Source: Trichomonas vaginalis G3 (Eukaryota; Parabasalia; Trichomonadida; Trichomonadidae). Taken from it: 64,000 nucleotides of DNA. Below are positions 1 through 10,887 of the stretch, piece by piece. Made by a program: the position numbers and the translations under genes. The first letter of the stretch is position 1; each line of letters begins with the position of its first letter. The stretch is from the NCBI RefSeq assembly GCF_026262505.1, contig NC_067207.1:30410082-30474081 (forward strand). Direction: 5' to 3'. The notes under the pieces are model-generated. The model saw nothing but the letters and a program-made list of their open reading frames with translations, was not told the origin of the DNA and did no database searches.

Positions 1-171
1 GAAATAATCATCGAGGAAGTAAAAAGTGACGCTTTAGGAAATATTATTAGAAATATGATAATAAATATATTTGGCAAAAATATGTTTTTTTCAAAAATTG
101 AAATGTTCATAGAATATTTTGAAATATGTAGGGAATTGAATTCGGTAATATATGATAAACAGGATTTTTAA
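1..171 (+). CDS. Possible 3' end of a gene cut by the window edge
   Basis: Frame 1 is open from the first base to a TAA at 169-171, giving 56 codons with a plausible mix of charged and hydrophobic residues (Glu/Lys/Ile/Phe-rich). No domain is recognisable. In DNA this AT-rich a 56-codon open frame can occur by chance, and an AAAAGTGAC-like string at about 22-30 lies inside it, so this may be intergenic. If real it is the C-terminal tail of a + strand gene starting before the window. Confidence 0.3.
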   Translation, partial: EIIIEEVKSDALGNIIRNMIINIFGKNMFFSKIEMFIEYFEICRELNSVIYDKQDF

Positions 172-705
172 ATTTCAAGGAAAAATAGCTTTTGTGAATA
201 CTTTTGAGAACTCTTCTCAAAGATCATGATTCAAATATATTAAGGAGCCAAAATATTAGAGATGAGTTCACAATCAAAATTTTCTCACTTTTCTTCCAAA
301 TTGACATCCTTACTCACCACTTTCAAGTTTTTCATACATATATCTTACCCATTCATTTGGAATACGAGGTCTCGAGTTTTCGTTCATTTTTTTACTTTAC
401 AAAACTGTTTATTTTTCAGAATTTTTAAATTTGAAAAAATCCATTCTATATCAGATAAATAATATATTATTTTTCAATCAAAATATTTTGATTATCATCT
501 CAAAAGTGTTCTCAAAACCTAGTTTTTCTTATTTTGGATAATCTTAATATTTATATTATTATAAACTAATTGAACACCATATGTTTTTGTATACTTTTAC
601 AAAAAAATTGATAGATTTGTGATACTTCCCCCGACGATAGAATTGAATAGCTTACATTTTGACAGAACTTAATATGGAACAATTACTATTTTAATATAGT
701 ATTTT
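172..705. other. Intergenic, nothing recognised
   Basis: Very AT-rich sequence with short homopolymers. The short frames here (for example 204-428) are Phe/Ile-rich low-complexity translations with no support as genes. A short GC-richer string near 627-640 was not identified. Confidence 0.5.
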
Positions 706-1816
706 TTATTTTTTGAAATTTTGAAATACGTTGGATGAAGTTTCTGCAAATTTAGATAAATAAGGTAATATAAAACTGATTTGATTTTGTTCTATGAAAC
801 AATTTTCTGTATAAAAATGTGAAAGTTGATTTAGATCAGAATTACTTTTTTCATTTTTAAATGTAACAGTTCCTGATCCTATATTTGCTGTTGACTTTGA
901 TTGAACATATGAATCAGTAATAGTCATTTTGTAACCTTCGTCTTCAACTTGAAACATATATACTGCAGTGTTATTTAAAAATACGCAGTGATCAACAGTA
1001 GTATTGAAATAACAATAAAAGAGAACTTGGTCATAGTTTGTACTGCATTTATTTCCAATAACATTGAAATAAGAAACTGTTTGTATATATGAAACATAAT
1101 TACTACTAAATGCAAGAGAATAACTATTAGTTTGGTTGTTTTCTCTGAATGTTGAGAAATTACATGTACTTGATTTTCCATCAAGAATACTATATATTGA
1201 TGAATATTGACTGCATTTGTTGTAGGTGATGTTGTTATTCTCAAAACGTAGATCACCCCGTGTAATAAAAAATGTATCATATCCTTTTGATTCACTTACT
1301 CCGCATTTTGAAACTGAAATTTGAAAAGCGTAGTTTTTATAATTAGGAGAAGACTTAACCCATTGAAAAAATGACATGTGATAATCTTTTGCTATTGATT
1401 CAAAATAACAATTTCGTTGTTGAACAAACTGTCCTAAATGATAGCAGCAATAGTAAACAGATCCACCACTTAAAGTGGATTGGCATTTAGTAAATACGGT
1501 ATCTTCAAGTAATGTACAAATGTCGTTATCTCTTTCGATATAAATTGCGCCCTTTTCTTTGCAGTCGTAAAAAATACAATAATAAACGTAGTAATTAAGA
1601 GAACTTGAAATGTCATATAATACAATTCCGCTTTGTGTTTGATTGAATCTATCTTTATCATTAAAATACTCAGACCAACCGGATTGTATTGCAGTTTTCA
1701 AATCTGTAGTGCATTTCTACGTATTTTAAAGTAATATTGCATTTATCTAGCTGATATTTAAAAGTTTTTGCTTTTTTTTGTACTTGTGTTATCAATCCTG
1801 GTGAACATTGACTCAA
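706..1816 (-). pseudogene. Beta-helix repeat protein, decayed copy 1
   Basis: The long frame (706-1701, about 331 codons) reads as a right-handed beta-helix protein: repeated short strands, many Phe/Tyr-x-x-Cys pairs (FTKCQS, ITYNKCS), Asn ladders and GAIYI-type turns, as in trichomonad and chlamydial Pmp-like surface proteins. It has no ATG; its first codon is TTG. Upstream, 1702-1816 reads on in a different frame with beta-helix-like text (CNITL, RFENC), so one frameshift lies near 1680-1700. At the position where copy 2 keeps an ATG (8998) this copy has TTG (1816). No signal peptide or membrane segment is left. Copies 2 (7902-8998) and 3 (30211-31218) share the same break, so the frameshift is probably older than the duplication. 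A functional start is not visible, hence pseudogene. Confidence 0.7.
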
Positions 1817-1982
1817 TTTGTTCTTTGGGGAAAAAAAACTAGAATTCTATTTCCCTTCCCACAATTCTGATTAAAATCAAATTTTAAAAAAGATTTTTAA
1901 AAATTTTCATTTATATTCAAAAAAATTCAAAAAAAGGAAAGATTTTTTCGTCATAAAATGAGACGAAATGTTAGTAAGTAAA

Positions 1983-3218
1983 TTACTGGATCCATTCGAC
2001 CTGAGAAAGATCAATTCCGCTCATCTTCATTTCCCAAAGTGGAGAAAGGTCACGAAGGTGTTTGACAGCGTGTTCAAGGAGTTCAACAAACTGATCAACT
2101 TCTTCTCTTGTTGTAAACTTAGAGATACCGATACGAAGGGAAGTATGTGCGAGTTCATCACCGACACCGATGCCCTTGAGAACATATGATGGTTCGAGAG
2201 AAGCAGATGTGCAAGCAGAACCTGATGAAACACCGAAGTTTGGAATTGTGGCCATAAGTGACTCACCTTCGACTGCTTCGAATGAAATGTTGACGCATCC
2301 GAACCAGCGGTGTTCAAGAGAACCGTTGACTGTTGCGTATGGAATGCGCTTTGTAACTTCTTCGATCAAATGCTTGCCGAGGGATTCGATGTATGGAGAA
2401 TCGTACTTCATCTCACGCTTGGCAATCTCTGCTGCCTTGCCTAAGCCAACAATAAGAGGAACAGCAAGTGTGCCTGATCTGATGTTTCTTTCCTGGCCAC
2501 CGCCGTTGATGATTGGCTCAACACGTGAACGTGGGCGGCTGGAGACATATAAGGCACCAATGCCCTTTGGACCATGGATCTTGTGGCCGGAAATTGACAT
2601 GAAATTGGCTCCGATCTTCTTGACATCGATTGGGATCTTGCCGAAGCCTTGGGCGGCATCTGTGTGGAACCAGACACCCTTAGACTTGCAGATCTTGGAA
2701 ATTTCTTGAACTGGGTTGATGGAACCAATTTCGTTGTTGACAAGCATGCAAGAAACGAGGCCTGTATCTGGGCGGATGTTCTTTGCGACTTCCTTTGGAT
2801 CTACGCGGCCATCTTTGCCAACCTGGAGGAAAGTTGCATCAAATCCTTCCTTTTGGAGGGCGCGAGCTGACTCAATGACACATTTATGTTCAATAGATGA
2901 GACAATGACATGCTTCTTGCCACTGTTCTTCAAATATCCCATGGCGCCTTTGATTGCAATGTTATTACACTCTGTAGCACCGGATGTAAAGATGATTTCG
3001 TTTGGCTTTGCGTTGATAAGATCTGCAACGGACTTTCTGGCCTTCTCAACAGCTGCCATGGCCTCTTGGCCGAAGCCGTGTTGCTTGGAATGTGCATTTC
3101 CGTGAACGTATGTTTCGTAAGGAATCATAGTATCGAAAACTCTTGGGTCTAAGACACTTGTAGCTTGTGTATCGAGGTAATGGCCCTTGAAGTAAGATCT
3201 GGAGACTGATCCTAACAT
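1983..3218 (-). CDS. iscS: Cysteine desulfurase IscS, probably hydrogenosomal
   Basis: 411 residues. It is a class V pyridoxal-phosphate aminotransferase that removes sulfur from cysteine and feeds Fe-S cluster assembly on IscU. Seen: TSGATECNN near residue 78, the HTDAAQ cofactor motif, the SGHKIHGPKG lysine that forms the Schiff base, RSGT, and the mobile cysteine loop SSGSACTSAS carrying the active-site Cys. After SLRIGISKFTT the C-terminus has the usual IscS length. The first about 11 residues (MLGSVSRSYFK) are short, Ser/Arg-rich and end near an Arg, like trichomonad hydrogenosomal leaders, so import into hydrogenosomes is inferred. ATG at 3218 is preceded by TCACTTT (3225-3231), matching the trichomonad initiator. 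Codon use is GC-richer than its neighbours, typical of a highly expressed gene. Confidence 0.95.
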   Translation of the reverse strand: MLGSVSRSYFKGHYLDTQATSVLDPRVFDTMIPYETYVHGNAHSKQHGFGQEAMAAVEKARKSVADLINAKPNEIIFTSGATECNNIAIKGAMGYLKNSGKKHVIVSSIEHKCVIESARALQKEGFDATFLQVGKDGRVDPKEVAKNIRPDTGLVSCMLVNNEIGSINPVQEISKICKSKGVWFHTDAAQGFGKIPIDVKKIGANFMSISGHKIHGPKGIGALYVSSRPRSRVEPIINGGGQERNIRSGTLAVPLIVGLGKAAEIAKREMKYDSPYIESLGKHLIEEVTKRIPYATVNGSLEHRWFGCVNISFEAVEGESLMATIPNFGVSSGSACTSASLEPSYVLKGIGVGDELAHTSLRIGISKFTTREEVDQFVELLEHAVKHLRDLSPLWEMKMSGIDLSQVEWIQ

Positions 3219-3224
3219 TCAATT

Positions 3225-3231
3225 AAAGTGA
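3225..3231 (-). promoter_or_regulatory. Initiator-like TCACTTT before iscS
   Basis: On the coding strand TCACTTT lies 6 bases before the iscS ATG. Known trichomonad genes use an initiator of the form TCA-pyrimidine-T/A within about 20 bases of the start codon. The match is seen; its use is inferred. Confidence 0.55.
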
Positions 3232-3986
3232 ATTGAATCCTTAAAAAACGATAGTCCATTCAATTTCTTATATTTGTTTGGAGTTAAAAATCGCAAATTA
3301 ATCTCGCAATGCCTTTTTAAGACGAAATGAGTATTAATAGAAAATTTTAAAGTTGGCTACACAATTTTTTTCCCAGATTTCCTTCCCAAGTTAGGGAATA
3401 CAATCAGTACAGCCATGCGATTCTCTACCACATTCTAGACTGACATGTTGTCAAAGTGGGCCAATTCCAATTCATATCTCTCTTCAATCGTGGGATCAAA
3501 TCCAATGCGGTTGGAAATAGATTTCCACCATGTTATGGGTCATAATTATGAAATAATAAATTTTTAACCAAATTTCTCTGAGTTCAATAATTTTTAGAAT
3601 TTAGGTATGGAATCAATTACACTACATAATTGAATCAGATTTCAGCAAGAGTAATCCCAATTGTGCTCTCAATATATATTTAGCTCGAAGAGAAACTAGT
3701 GTTAATTCTTATCATTATACAGATACAAGACTTAGAAATAGGTACTTAGTAAAATTACATGTATCTGCTATCATAAACTTAAACACGGATACGCCTTATG
3801 ACAAGCATATGATAAATAAATAGGACATTCTAACATAAAATTATAGTCCATCTTAATGTAATGATATTCAAGTAATAATTATTCGGGTTTCATCAAGGAA
3901 CTGAAAAATATTGAAATTTTGTATCAAAGAATTGAAAGGATAGTTATAGATAAATATTATATGGTTAGAATAAAATCAAAAAAGAA
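3232..3986. other. Intergenic with a possible gene relic at 3380-3540
   Basis: Mostly AT-rich. The stretch 3380-3540 is less AT-rich, and on the minus strand one frame is open for about 34 codons (about 3437-3538), Trp- and Glu-rich, ending in TAG. It resembles a gene fragment but no family was recognised. Nothing else seen. Confidence 0.4.
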
Positions 3987-6047
3987 TCATTTATTAAATC
4001 CATCAAATAATTGAAGAATATGTCTAGCTGTATTCTCAGCAAATTTGTCATTCTCCTTGAACTCGAGAATCTTGTTCAAATCGATAACCTGGTCAGCAGT
4101 ATAAATCATTTCTTGTGCGAGTTCTGAATATCTCGAATTTTCCATGGCGTAAATTATGTGGTGTGATAATTTGTTCTTTCTGATGAGATCGAGAAGGAAA
4201 TAAACAGCCTTTTGTTCAGGAGTTACACCGTAAATGACACCTTTCTCAATCTTTTCATCTTTTTCGATATTGAACCAGATATTTCTTAGCTGTGTATCAG
4301 GTCCATCGCCAAGAAGGTAAACAAGAGCGAAAAGAATCCTGTCGAGTGGCATAATCTCATCAGTCTCTGATTGCTCGATGCAATCAACGTATTTGGATGT
4401 CTTCATCTCGCGCATGTAGTTGGCAATGCGTACATGTGGAATAATGTCAGCTGCGAATGGTAAAGTCTTGTATTTGCAATCCATAACCGGAGAATCGAAA
4501 AGAGAACCGACTTCAAGGCAGAAATTAGGACATACGACAAGAGCATCGCATTCGTAAGTATCGCGTTTGAAGACTATTGATGTTTCTAAGGTTGTATAAA
4601 AATTGTATACGAGATTTTCTTTGAAGAGAGCATTGAACATAAGAACGCACTCTTCTTCATTTGTAACCTTCATTTCGCGAAGGATCTTTTGAATTTCGAA
4701 GATAGAGAACGAAACTTCATTCAAATTCTTGTAAAGCTCTTCAATAGAGACTTTTCTGCCTTGTAAGAGGATACCAGCAGCACAGAGAGGACGTTCGGCC
4801 CATTCTGTGTTATGGATAATGGTCTTAACAAGTTCTGTAAATGGCATCGCGTCTTTTTTGTCCGGAGCTTCGAAATCTTTCATTTCTGGAAGTCTCTTCA
4901 ATCTCTGGACAGCTGAATCGAAGTTGAATTCGTAAAAAAGGTTGATTGGCTCCTCATGAGTTAATGGTTTCGTTTCCATGTAGATTGGATCGGTATTCTG
5001 GAAGAGAGGAGCACCCATTTCGGAATCTGGGAACTCATACATGTCAGCTGGCTGCTTTGTGAGCTTTGGAACCTTACGATTTGCTGCAAGTAAATCAAGT
5101 TGTTCGTTTGGATCATTGCTTTGAGCAATTGTGATCTTCTTGACCAACTGACGATACTTGCGGTCCAAGTTCTTTCTGATAACTTCTGGATCTGTGTCAT
5201 CAATAATCATTCCTTTCTTCTTCTTTCTTTCGTCACGAATTTCGGCCAAATCCTTCATGATGAAGTTGCTCTCGGATTGTCCGATAAGAGACGGCATGCT
5301 GGCCATTGATCCCATGCTCATCATCGAACTTTCCATTCCTGGGTTATCGAGAATTGGTGCAAAATCGGAGAGTGACATGTTGAGCTCTGGAACATCAACA
5401 TCATCGATTGAGATGAGAGTTTGGACTGGAACTTCTGGAACTTTGGAATTGCAAATAAGTAAAGCGACACCGAGCTTGACATCTTCAGCAAATTTGACTG
5501 TAATTGATTTGTAATCGTTTTGCAGCTGCATTCTTGCAGTGTGATCTTCAGGAATATGAATCCTTGTATTTTCGTCACGGTCTGCTTCGAACATGACATT
5601 TCCTTCACGGTCAGTAACAGTGAATTCGTACGGTGTCATCATGAGCTTCAATTGGAGGGCCTTTCCATCGACCGTGCCTTTGACGGGGAATTGGGCGTTT
5701 CCAAACTCAATGTCTCTAAAGGTTTCTAGGTATGAAAGCATTTTAGCATTCCAGGCATCGATAATATCGAGCTTCTTTGACTTTATTTTGATTTTATATT
5801 GTTGATCATGTATTTTTTCTGTCATGACGATTGTCTTGTGATTGGGGTTCGCTTCTACTGCGAAAGACCAGTTTGGAAGCCAGATGTAGATTGATGGTGC
5901 CAACTTCTCTAAATCAGCAATACATAAAAGAAGAGCGTTCAATACGCATTTTTTTTTCACGTGGTGCTCGCCGTTGATACTGACCGAGAAATTACGCTCA
6001 AATGTTTCTGAGAAGATTGCTTCGCACTCGGCCTTAGAAAGATTCAT
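3987..6047 (-). CDS. Large unknown protein, possibly PH-like plus RUN-like
   Basis: 686 residues from an ATG at 6045-6047. Residues 1-200 alternate beta-strand-like segments and could be a pleckstrin-homology-like fold. Residues 210-300 are Met/Ser-rich with a basic run (RKKKKG), probably disordered. Residues 380-686 are helical, with a segment near 460-500 (FNALFKENLVYNFY) that resembles the helical core of RUN domains, which bind Rab-family GTPases, and a second helical repeat with LDRILFALVYLLG. No catalytic motif is visible. The gene is intact, with codon use like iscS, so it is a genuine expressed gene. The RUN suggestion is weak; a membrane-traffic adaptor would fit but is not shown. 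Confidence 0.85.
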   Translation of the reverse strand: MNLSKAECEAIFSETFERNFSVSINGEHHVKKKCVLNALLLCIADLEKLAPSIYIWLPNWSFAVEANPNHKTIVMTEKIHDQQYKIKIKSKKLDIIDAWNAKMLSYLETFRDIEFGNAQFPVKGTVDGKALQLKLMMTPYEFTVTDREGNVMFEADRDENTRIHIPEDHTARMQLQNDYKSITVKFAEDVKLGVALLICNSKVPEVPVQTLISIDDVDVPELNMSLSDFAPILDNPGMESSMMSMGSMASMPSLIGQSESNFIMKDLAEIRDERKKKKGMIIDDTDPEVIRKNLDRKYRQLVKKITIAQSNDPNEQLDLLAANRKVPKLTKQPADMYEFPDSEMGAPLFQNTDPIYMETKPLTHEEPINLFYEFNFDSAVQRLKRLPEMKDFEAPDKKDAMPFTELVKTIIHNTEWAERPLCAAGILLQGRKVSIEELYKNLNEVSFSIFEIQKILREMKVTNEEECVLMFNALFKENLVYNFYTTLETSIVFKRDTYECDALVVCPNFCLEVGSLFDSPVMDCKYKTLPFAADIIPHVRIANYMREMKTSKYVDCIEQSETDEIMPLDRILFALVYLLGDGPDTQLRNIWFNIEKDEKIEKGVIYGVTPEQKAVYFLLDLIRKNKLSHHIIYAMENSRYSELAQEMIYTADQVIDLNKILEFKENDKFAENTARHILQLFDGFNK

Positions 6048-6595
6048 TTCAAATTTTTTTTCTTCACACCCCTAAAGTAAAAGGCGATGAAATTTTTTTA
6101 GATATGACTGACTTAAAAATTAACATATGCATATCACCTATGATCTGATGATAGATGAAAAAATGATATTTATTGAATAATCGCCTTCAAAATTATTGCA
6201 AACAATGCATGATATCAGGGGATAATAAGTAATGAATTAATAACCATGATTTTTATCTGTGTTATCTGCATTTGAGACCACGATGGACTTTTGTTGTCCT
6301 TTCTTTAATTAATCTTCCGTATAATTTCATAAATGCATTCAAAAATTGAATGCAAGCGGGAACATTATTGAACAAACAATGTTATTATTGGACAATAATA
6401 CTAATGCCATTGTAAAAGATTCGATGTAAACTATAATTAAACAAATGCAAAATTTAATAAACAAGTTAAATAAAATATACACAAAATATTATAAGCAAAA
6501 CAAAAGGTATAACTTGGAATAATATAGTTACTATACTTAGGTTATTCTTTCAAACATATTACATCATTCTGTTAAATTTTGATGTAAAAAATCTT
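6048..6595. other. Intergenic, nothing recognised
   Basis: AT-rich spacer between two minus-strand genes with no open frame of note. It contains one short inverted string around 6338-6390 (GCATTCAAAAATTGAATGC), a possible small hairpin or transcription end signal for neither gene in particular. Confidence 0.4.
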
Positions 6596-7669
6596 TCACT
6601 TTTTTGGAGAATAGATAGAGGAGAGAGTATTAATTGAGCTATCAATAGTTGTATCACCAAATGAAAATGTAGTAGTATTAATTTGTGAAGCAGCAGAGAA
6701 CCTTGCAGTTGCTTCTTTGATTTTCTCAATCAATGCATTCTCTCTTGCTTTAGCCTCTTGAAGGCGAGTATTAACTTCTGCTTCTTTCTTGAAAATTGCA
6801 TCATCATATAATTGTTTATATTTTTGAGCGACTAATCTTCTATTTTCATTAATTTTTGTAACTTCTGATACTCTCTTATCAATTGATTTCTCAATAATAT
6901 CCGATAAATAAGCATCGAATGGTACATTTAAATTTAGAGGCGAAGAAGTTGGATTTTCTCCAAATGTTATAAGTAAACCTCTAAGAAAATCTTCTATCTT
7001 CTTTGTTTCATTACGTGCTGCTATCTCTTCTGCTTGAAGTTTTCGAATTTTTTGTTCTGCATCATTTTGCGCTTTGTTTTTAGCAATAAATAGCTTGCTC
7101 TGTATTTTAAGTTCAAGATTATGTTTGAAATCGTTTATTTGTCTTTGATTTTCAAAAGAATTTTGATCGATAAAAGATTTTAACGAATTCAAATTTTGTC
7201 TTATATCGTTTGCACAATTCTTTATAATAGCGCATTGCTCATTCATTCTAGCTTTTCTACGTTTTAAGTCGCGAAGACGTAATTCCTCGGCTAATACTTT
7301 TTCATCAAGTGAATCTTGTATTTTAGCAACTTGATGTTGTATTTTTTTATGTGCACGTCGGATTTCTGATGATTGTAATACGTAAGTATTAAATCTTTGT
7401 GCAGATTCTCGCTTTGCTTGATCAATAAAAACTTTTGTGTCATCTATATCATGTTGTAATTGAATGATTTTTCGTTGGGCAACATCAACTTGAGCATGCT
7501 GATCATTTTTGATATATTGTTCAAATAATTGAATCATTCTTTGTGGAATGAATTCTATGGATGTCTGATGAACGTTCATTTGTGGGATAAATATATCCTG
7601 TTCGACATCGTTTGTAAATGATTTAATACAATCCTCAATTAATCTCAGTCGTTCATGATAAGCATCCAT
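6596..7669 (-). CDS. Coiled-coil protein, function unknown
   Basis: 357 residues. The frame is open further upstream but only from a TTG; the first ATG is at 7667-7669, which I take as the start. Residues 60-320 are a nearly continuous Glu/Lys/Arg/Gln-rich helix with heptad-like spacing (for example RESAQRF, EELRLRDLKRRKARM), broken near residues 215-240 by a Pro/Asn-rich loop. The last 40 residues are Ser/Thr-rich. It is probably a cytoskeletal or scaffold protein, though no specific family is recognised. The gene is intact. Confidence 0.8.
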   Translation of the reverse strand: MDAYHERLRLIEDCIKSFTNDVEQDIFIPQMNVHQTSIEFIPQRMIQLFEQYIKNDQHAQVDVAQRKIIQLQHDIDDTKVFIDQAKRESAQRFNTYVLQSSEIRRAHKKIQHQVAKIQDSLDEKVLAEELRLRDLKRRKARMNEQCAIIKNCANDIRQNLNSLKSFIDQNSFENQRQINDFKHNLELKIQSKLFIAKNKAQNDAEQKIRKLQAEEIAARNETKKIEDFLRGLLITFGENPTSSPLNLNVPFDAYLSDIIEKSIDKRVSEVTKINENRRLVAQKYKQLYDDAIFKKEAEVNTRLQEAKARENALIEKIKEATARFSAASQINTTTFSFGDTTIDSSINTLSSIYSPKK

Positions 7670-7901
7670 TGTAAATTTTTTGAGAGTTCGTTTTTTCAAA
7701 TAAAATTGAGCAATAGTAGGGTATCCAATGAACAATAACAGTAATGAATATTTTGATAAAATAGGCTTCCAAGAATTGGCTTAAAGAGAATTCGACTTAT
7801 TGAGAGAAACTCATAGTATATTAATTATATGACTTCCGCCAGAAAGTCAAATGCGTACCTTTCGAAGTGTTGTTTAGAAAATTCAAATTTTAAATTTTAT
7901 T

Positions 7902-8998
7902 TCAAAAGAAATTTGAAGGCGTTTCTGAAAATTTAGATAAATAAGGTAATATAAAAGTGATTTGATTTTGTTCTATGAAACAAACTTCTGTATAAAAATG
8001 AGAATTTTGATTTAGATCAGAATTACTTTTTTCATTTTTAAATGTAACAGTTCCTGATCCTATATTTGCTGTTGACTTTGATTGAACATATGAATCAGTA
8101 ATAGTCATTTTGTAACCTTCGTCTTCAACTTGAAACATATATACTGCAGTGTTATTTAAAAATACGCAGTGATCAACATTAGTATTGTATCTACTATCAA
8201 ATAGAACTTGGTCACTGTCTGTTCCGCATTTATTTCCAATAACATTGCAATAAGAAACTGTTTGTATATAATAAGGAGAATTACTGTCAAATGCAAGAGA
8301 ATAACTATTAGTTTGGTTGTTTTCTCTGAATGTTGAGAAATTACATGTACTTGATTTTCCTTGAAGGACACTAAATATTGATGATTTTTCACTGCATTTA
8401 TTGTAAGTGATGTTGTTATTCTCAAAACGTAGATCACCCCATGAAATTCTAAATGTGTCACTTCCTTTTGATTCACTTTCTCCGCATTTCGAAACCGAAA
8501 TTTGAAAAGCATAGTTTTTATAATTAGGAGAAGACCTAACCCATTGAAAAAATGACATTTGAGAACTTTTTGTTATTGATTCAAAATAACAAATTCGTTG
8601 TTGAACAAACTGTCCAAAATCAGAGCAGGAATAGTAAACAGATCCACCTTTATCAGTGGATTTGCATCTAGTAAATACGGTATCTTCAAGTAATGTACAT
8701 ATGTCGTTTGTTCTTTCGATATAAATTGCACCTTTTTCTTTGCATTCGTAAAAAATACAATAATAAACGTAGTAATTAAGAGAACTTGAAATGTCATATA
8801 ATACAATTCCGCTTTGTGTTTGATTGAATCTATCTTTATCATTAAAATACTCAGACCAACCGGATTGTATTGCAGTTTTCAAATCTGTAGTGCATTTCTA
8901 CGTATTTTAAAGTAATGTTGCATTTATATAGCTGATATCTAAAATGTTCTTGCTTTGTTATGTGCTTGGGTTATCAATCCTGGGGAACATTGACTCAT
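7902..8998 (-). pseudogene. Beta-helix repeat protein, decayed copy 2
   Basis: Very close relative of copy 1 at 706-1816, including about 115 bases of upstream sequence, so the whole unit was duplicated. The long frame (7902-8882, 326 codons) starts at TTG and lacks the last residues of copy 1 (it ends at a TGA about 9 codons early). Upstream an ATG is kept at 8996-8998 and opens a short frame (starts MSQCSPGLIT) that hits TAG after 19 codons because of a 1-base insertion relative to copy 1. The same internal frame change as in copy 1 follows. Its 5' end lies 28 bases from the divergent ankyrin gene start at 9027. No route to a full-length product is visible. Confidence 0.7.
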
Positions 8999-9026
8999 TT
9001 TGTTACAAAAAAAAATTAAAAATCAA

Positions 9027-10700
9027 ATGCTCCTCTCAGAAGAGGACGCTTTCAAGGTTTTGTCTACAGATGATTTCGAGGTGTTTTTGAAAAAGATGCC
9101 TCTCAACATCTGCAACTCTTATCAATTTCATCTAAATAGCAAAAATGTTCCAAAAATTTTGCGAGATTCACCTTATGCTCTTCACATAACTGCTTATTAC
9201 GGATCTATGCAGTGTTTAAACTACATGCTCGCACACGGAATTGATCTAACAAAGCAAGATGCGCTTTATCGTGATGTTTCACACTTTGCTGTTACAGGCT
9301 CGCACTTATTTGCTATAAAAGTTTTAGCAGATAAGGGAGTAGACTTTTCTAAGTCAATTATTTTAGCTGCAGGAATAGGAGATTTAGATGTATTTAAATT
9401 TCTACTTAATGGTCTTAAAGTGGATCCAACTGTAAGAGATTCTTTTGGCAGTACAATTCTGCATGGCAGTGCAATCGGTGGAAGCCAAATTTTAATTGAT
9501 TATATAATAAAATTAAACAAAATCAACATAAATACGCAAGATAATCAAGGAAATACGCCACTACATATCGCTGTTAACCATGGCAATATCTATATGATAC
9601 AATCTTTACTAAAAATCGAAGGAATTAAGCTTTCAATTAAAAATTCTTTTGGACAAATGCCATTACACATTGCCGCATCGAAAAATAATGTCGAAATCAT
9701 TTCTTTACTTGTCTCGAAGATGTATTCTGACTCAGAATTGCAGAGAGCTCCATCTTGGGACTTCATGACATTAGATTTATACAGAATTGATAGTATCGAA
9801 GAAATTGGAACTCCTAAAGATGATTCTGAAGAAGAACTACAAATGAAAAAGCTGGAATCTCCAGAAGCTTTGATAAATGCGAAAGATAATAACGGAGATA
9901 CTCCTCTTTTGATCGCAATCAAGAATGGTTATATAGATATTGTTAGTTACTTACTTAGAATGCAATGCACTGATACAAAAGTCCAAAATAACGAAGGAAT
10001 GAATGCTTTGCACATTTCTGTTTCAAATTCATTCAAAGATATTGTGAATCTCATACTTGAACAGGATATTTATCCTTCTGTTAACCAGAAAGATAAAAAA
10101 GGTAAAACTCCGTTGATTTACGCTTGTGATATTGATGATAAGGGAGAAATTGCAGGTTTACTACTAAATATAGCTAATCTTGATCCTAAACTAGCTGATA
10201 ATGAAGGAAAAACTGCTCTGCATCACGCCGCTCAAAGTGGAAACGTATTTATTTTCGAAAGTCTTCTAAGAATATTATCAGAGAATGATAGAAAGACAGT
10301 TTTATCAAAACTAGATAGAGAAGGTAAAACACCAATCCATAGATTGCTTCTTTGCCAAGATATCGAAAAAATTAGAGAATTTGTTGAAAGAACGACAGCT
10401 TCTTTTGATGTAAAGGATAGCTATGGAAGATATCTTCCAAATATATGTTTAATTGAAAAGAAACCCGAAATTCTAGAAATTTTGGCAAAAAGTGGCAAAG
10501 TTGATGTAAATTTGCCAGACCAAAGAGGTTGGTGTCCTCTACATCACGCTGTTAAAGAAAATGATGTAGAATGTGTTAAAGCGTTGTTATGTGCACCAAA
10601 TATCAACGTTAATGCTAAAACAGGAAGAGGAATGACTCCTCTCTGTTTGGCTAACTCTGATGAGATTAGAAATCTCTTGAAAGAAAGAAATGCTGAATAA
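9027..10700 (+). CDS. Ankyrin-repeat protein
   Basis: 557 residues from the first ATG (9027-9029); the open frame upstream only offers TTG. Apart from about 50 N-terminal residues the protein is made of ankyrin repeats, with clear TPLHIAV, QMPLHIAAS, TPLLIAIKNG, TALHHAAQSG, CPLHHAVKEN consensus turns, roughly 13-14 repeats. A negatively charged insert (DSEEELQ region, about residues 250-285) interrupts the array. Ankyrin proteins are a hugely expanded family in trichomonads and act as protein-binding scaffolds; the partner is unknown. TCATTTT (8995-9001) before the start could be an initiator. It is divergent from the beta-helix relic. Confidence 0.9.
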   Translation: MLLSEEDAFKVLSTDDFEVFLKKMPLNICNSYQFHLNSKNVPKILRDSPYALHITAYYGSMQCLNYMLAHGIDLTKQDALYRDVSHFAVTGSHLFAIKVLADKGVDFSKSIILAAGIGDLDVFKFLLNGLKVDPTVRDSFGSTILHGSAIGGSQILIDYIIKLNKININTQDNQGNTPLHIAVNHGNIYMIQSLLKIEGIKLSIKNSFGQMPLHIAASKNNVEIISLLVSKMYSDSELQRAPSWDFMTLDLYRIDSIEEIGTPKDDSEEELQMKKLESPEALINAKDNNGDTPLLIAIKNGYIDIVSYLLRMQCTDTKVQNNEGMNALHISVSNSFKDIVNLILEQDIYPSVNQKDKKGKTPLIYACDIDDKGEIAGLLLNIANLDPKLADNEGKTALHHAAQSGNVFIFESLLRILSENDRKTVLSKLDREGKTPIHRLLLCQDIEKIREFVERTTASFDVKDSYGRYLPNICLIEKKPEILEILAKSGKVDVNLPDQRGWCPLHHAVKENDVECVKALLCAPNINVNAKTGRGMTPLCLANSDEIRNLLKERNAE

Positions 10701-10887
10701 TTTTATTAAATTTTGTTTGTATATATAAAGAATAGAGTTTTAAAACTGCTATTTTTACTAGAACTAAACAATTCATTAATAAACATTATATAAAAGTTAG
10801 ATTCAAAAAATATAATTTTCCTTATTTTCAAGTTTGAAAGATTTGGTTAGTATTTTTGTTAAATCAAGAAAATATAAAACAAATCAT

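Noticed and set aside
2170-2709. 179-codon plus-strand frame over iscS
   Set aside because: Shadow of the iscS coding strand.
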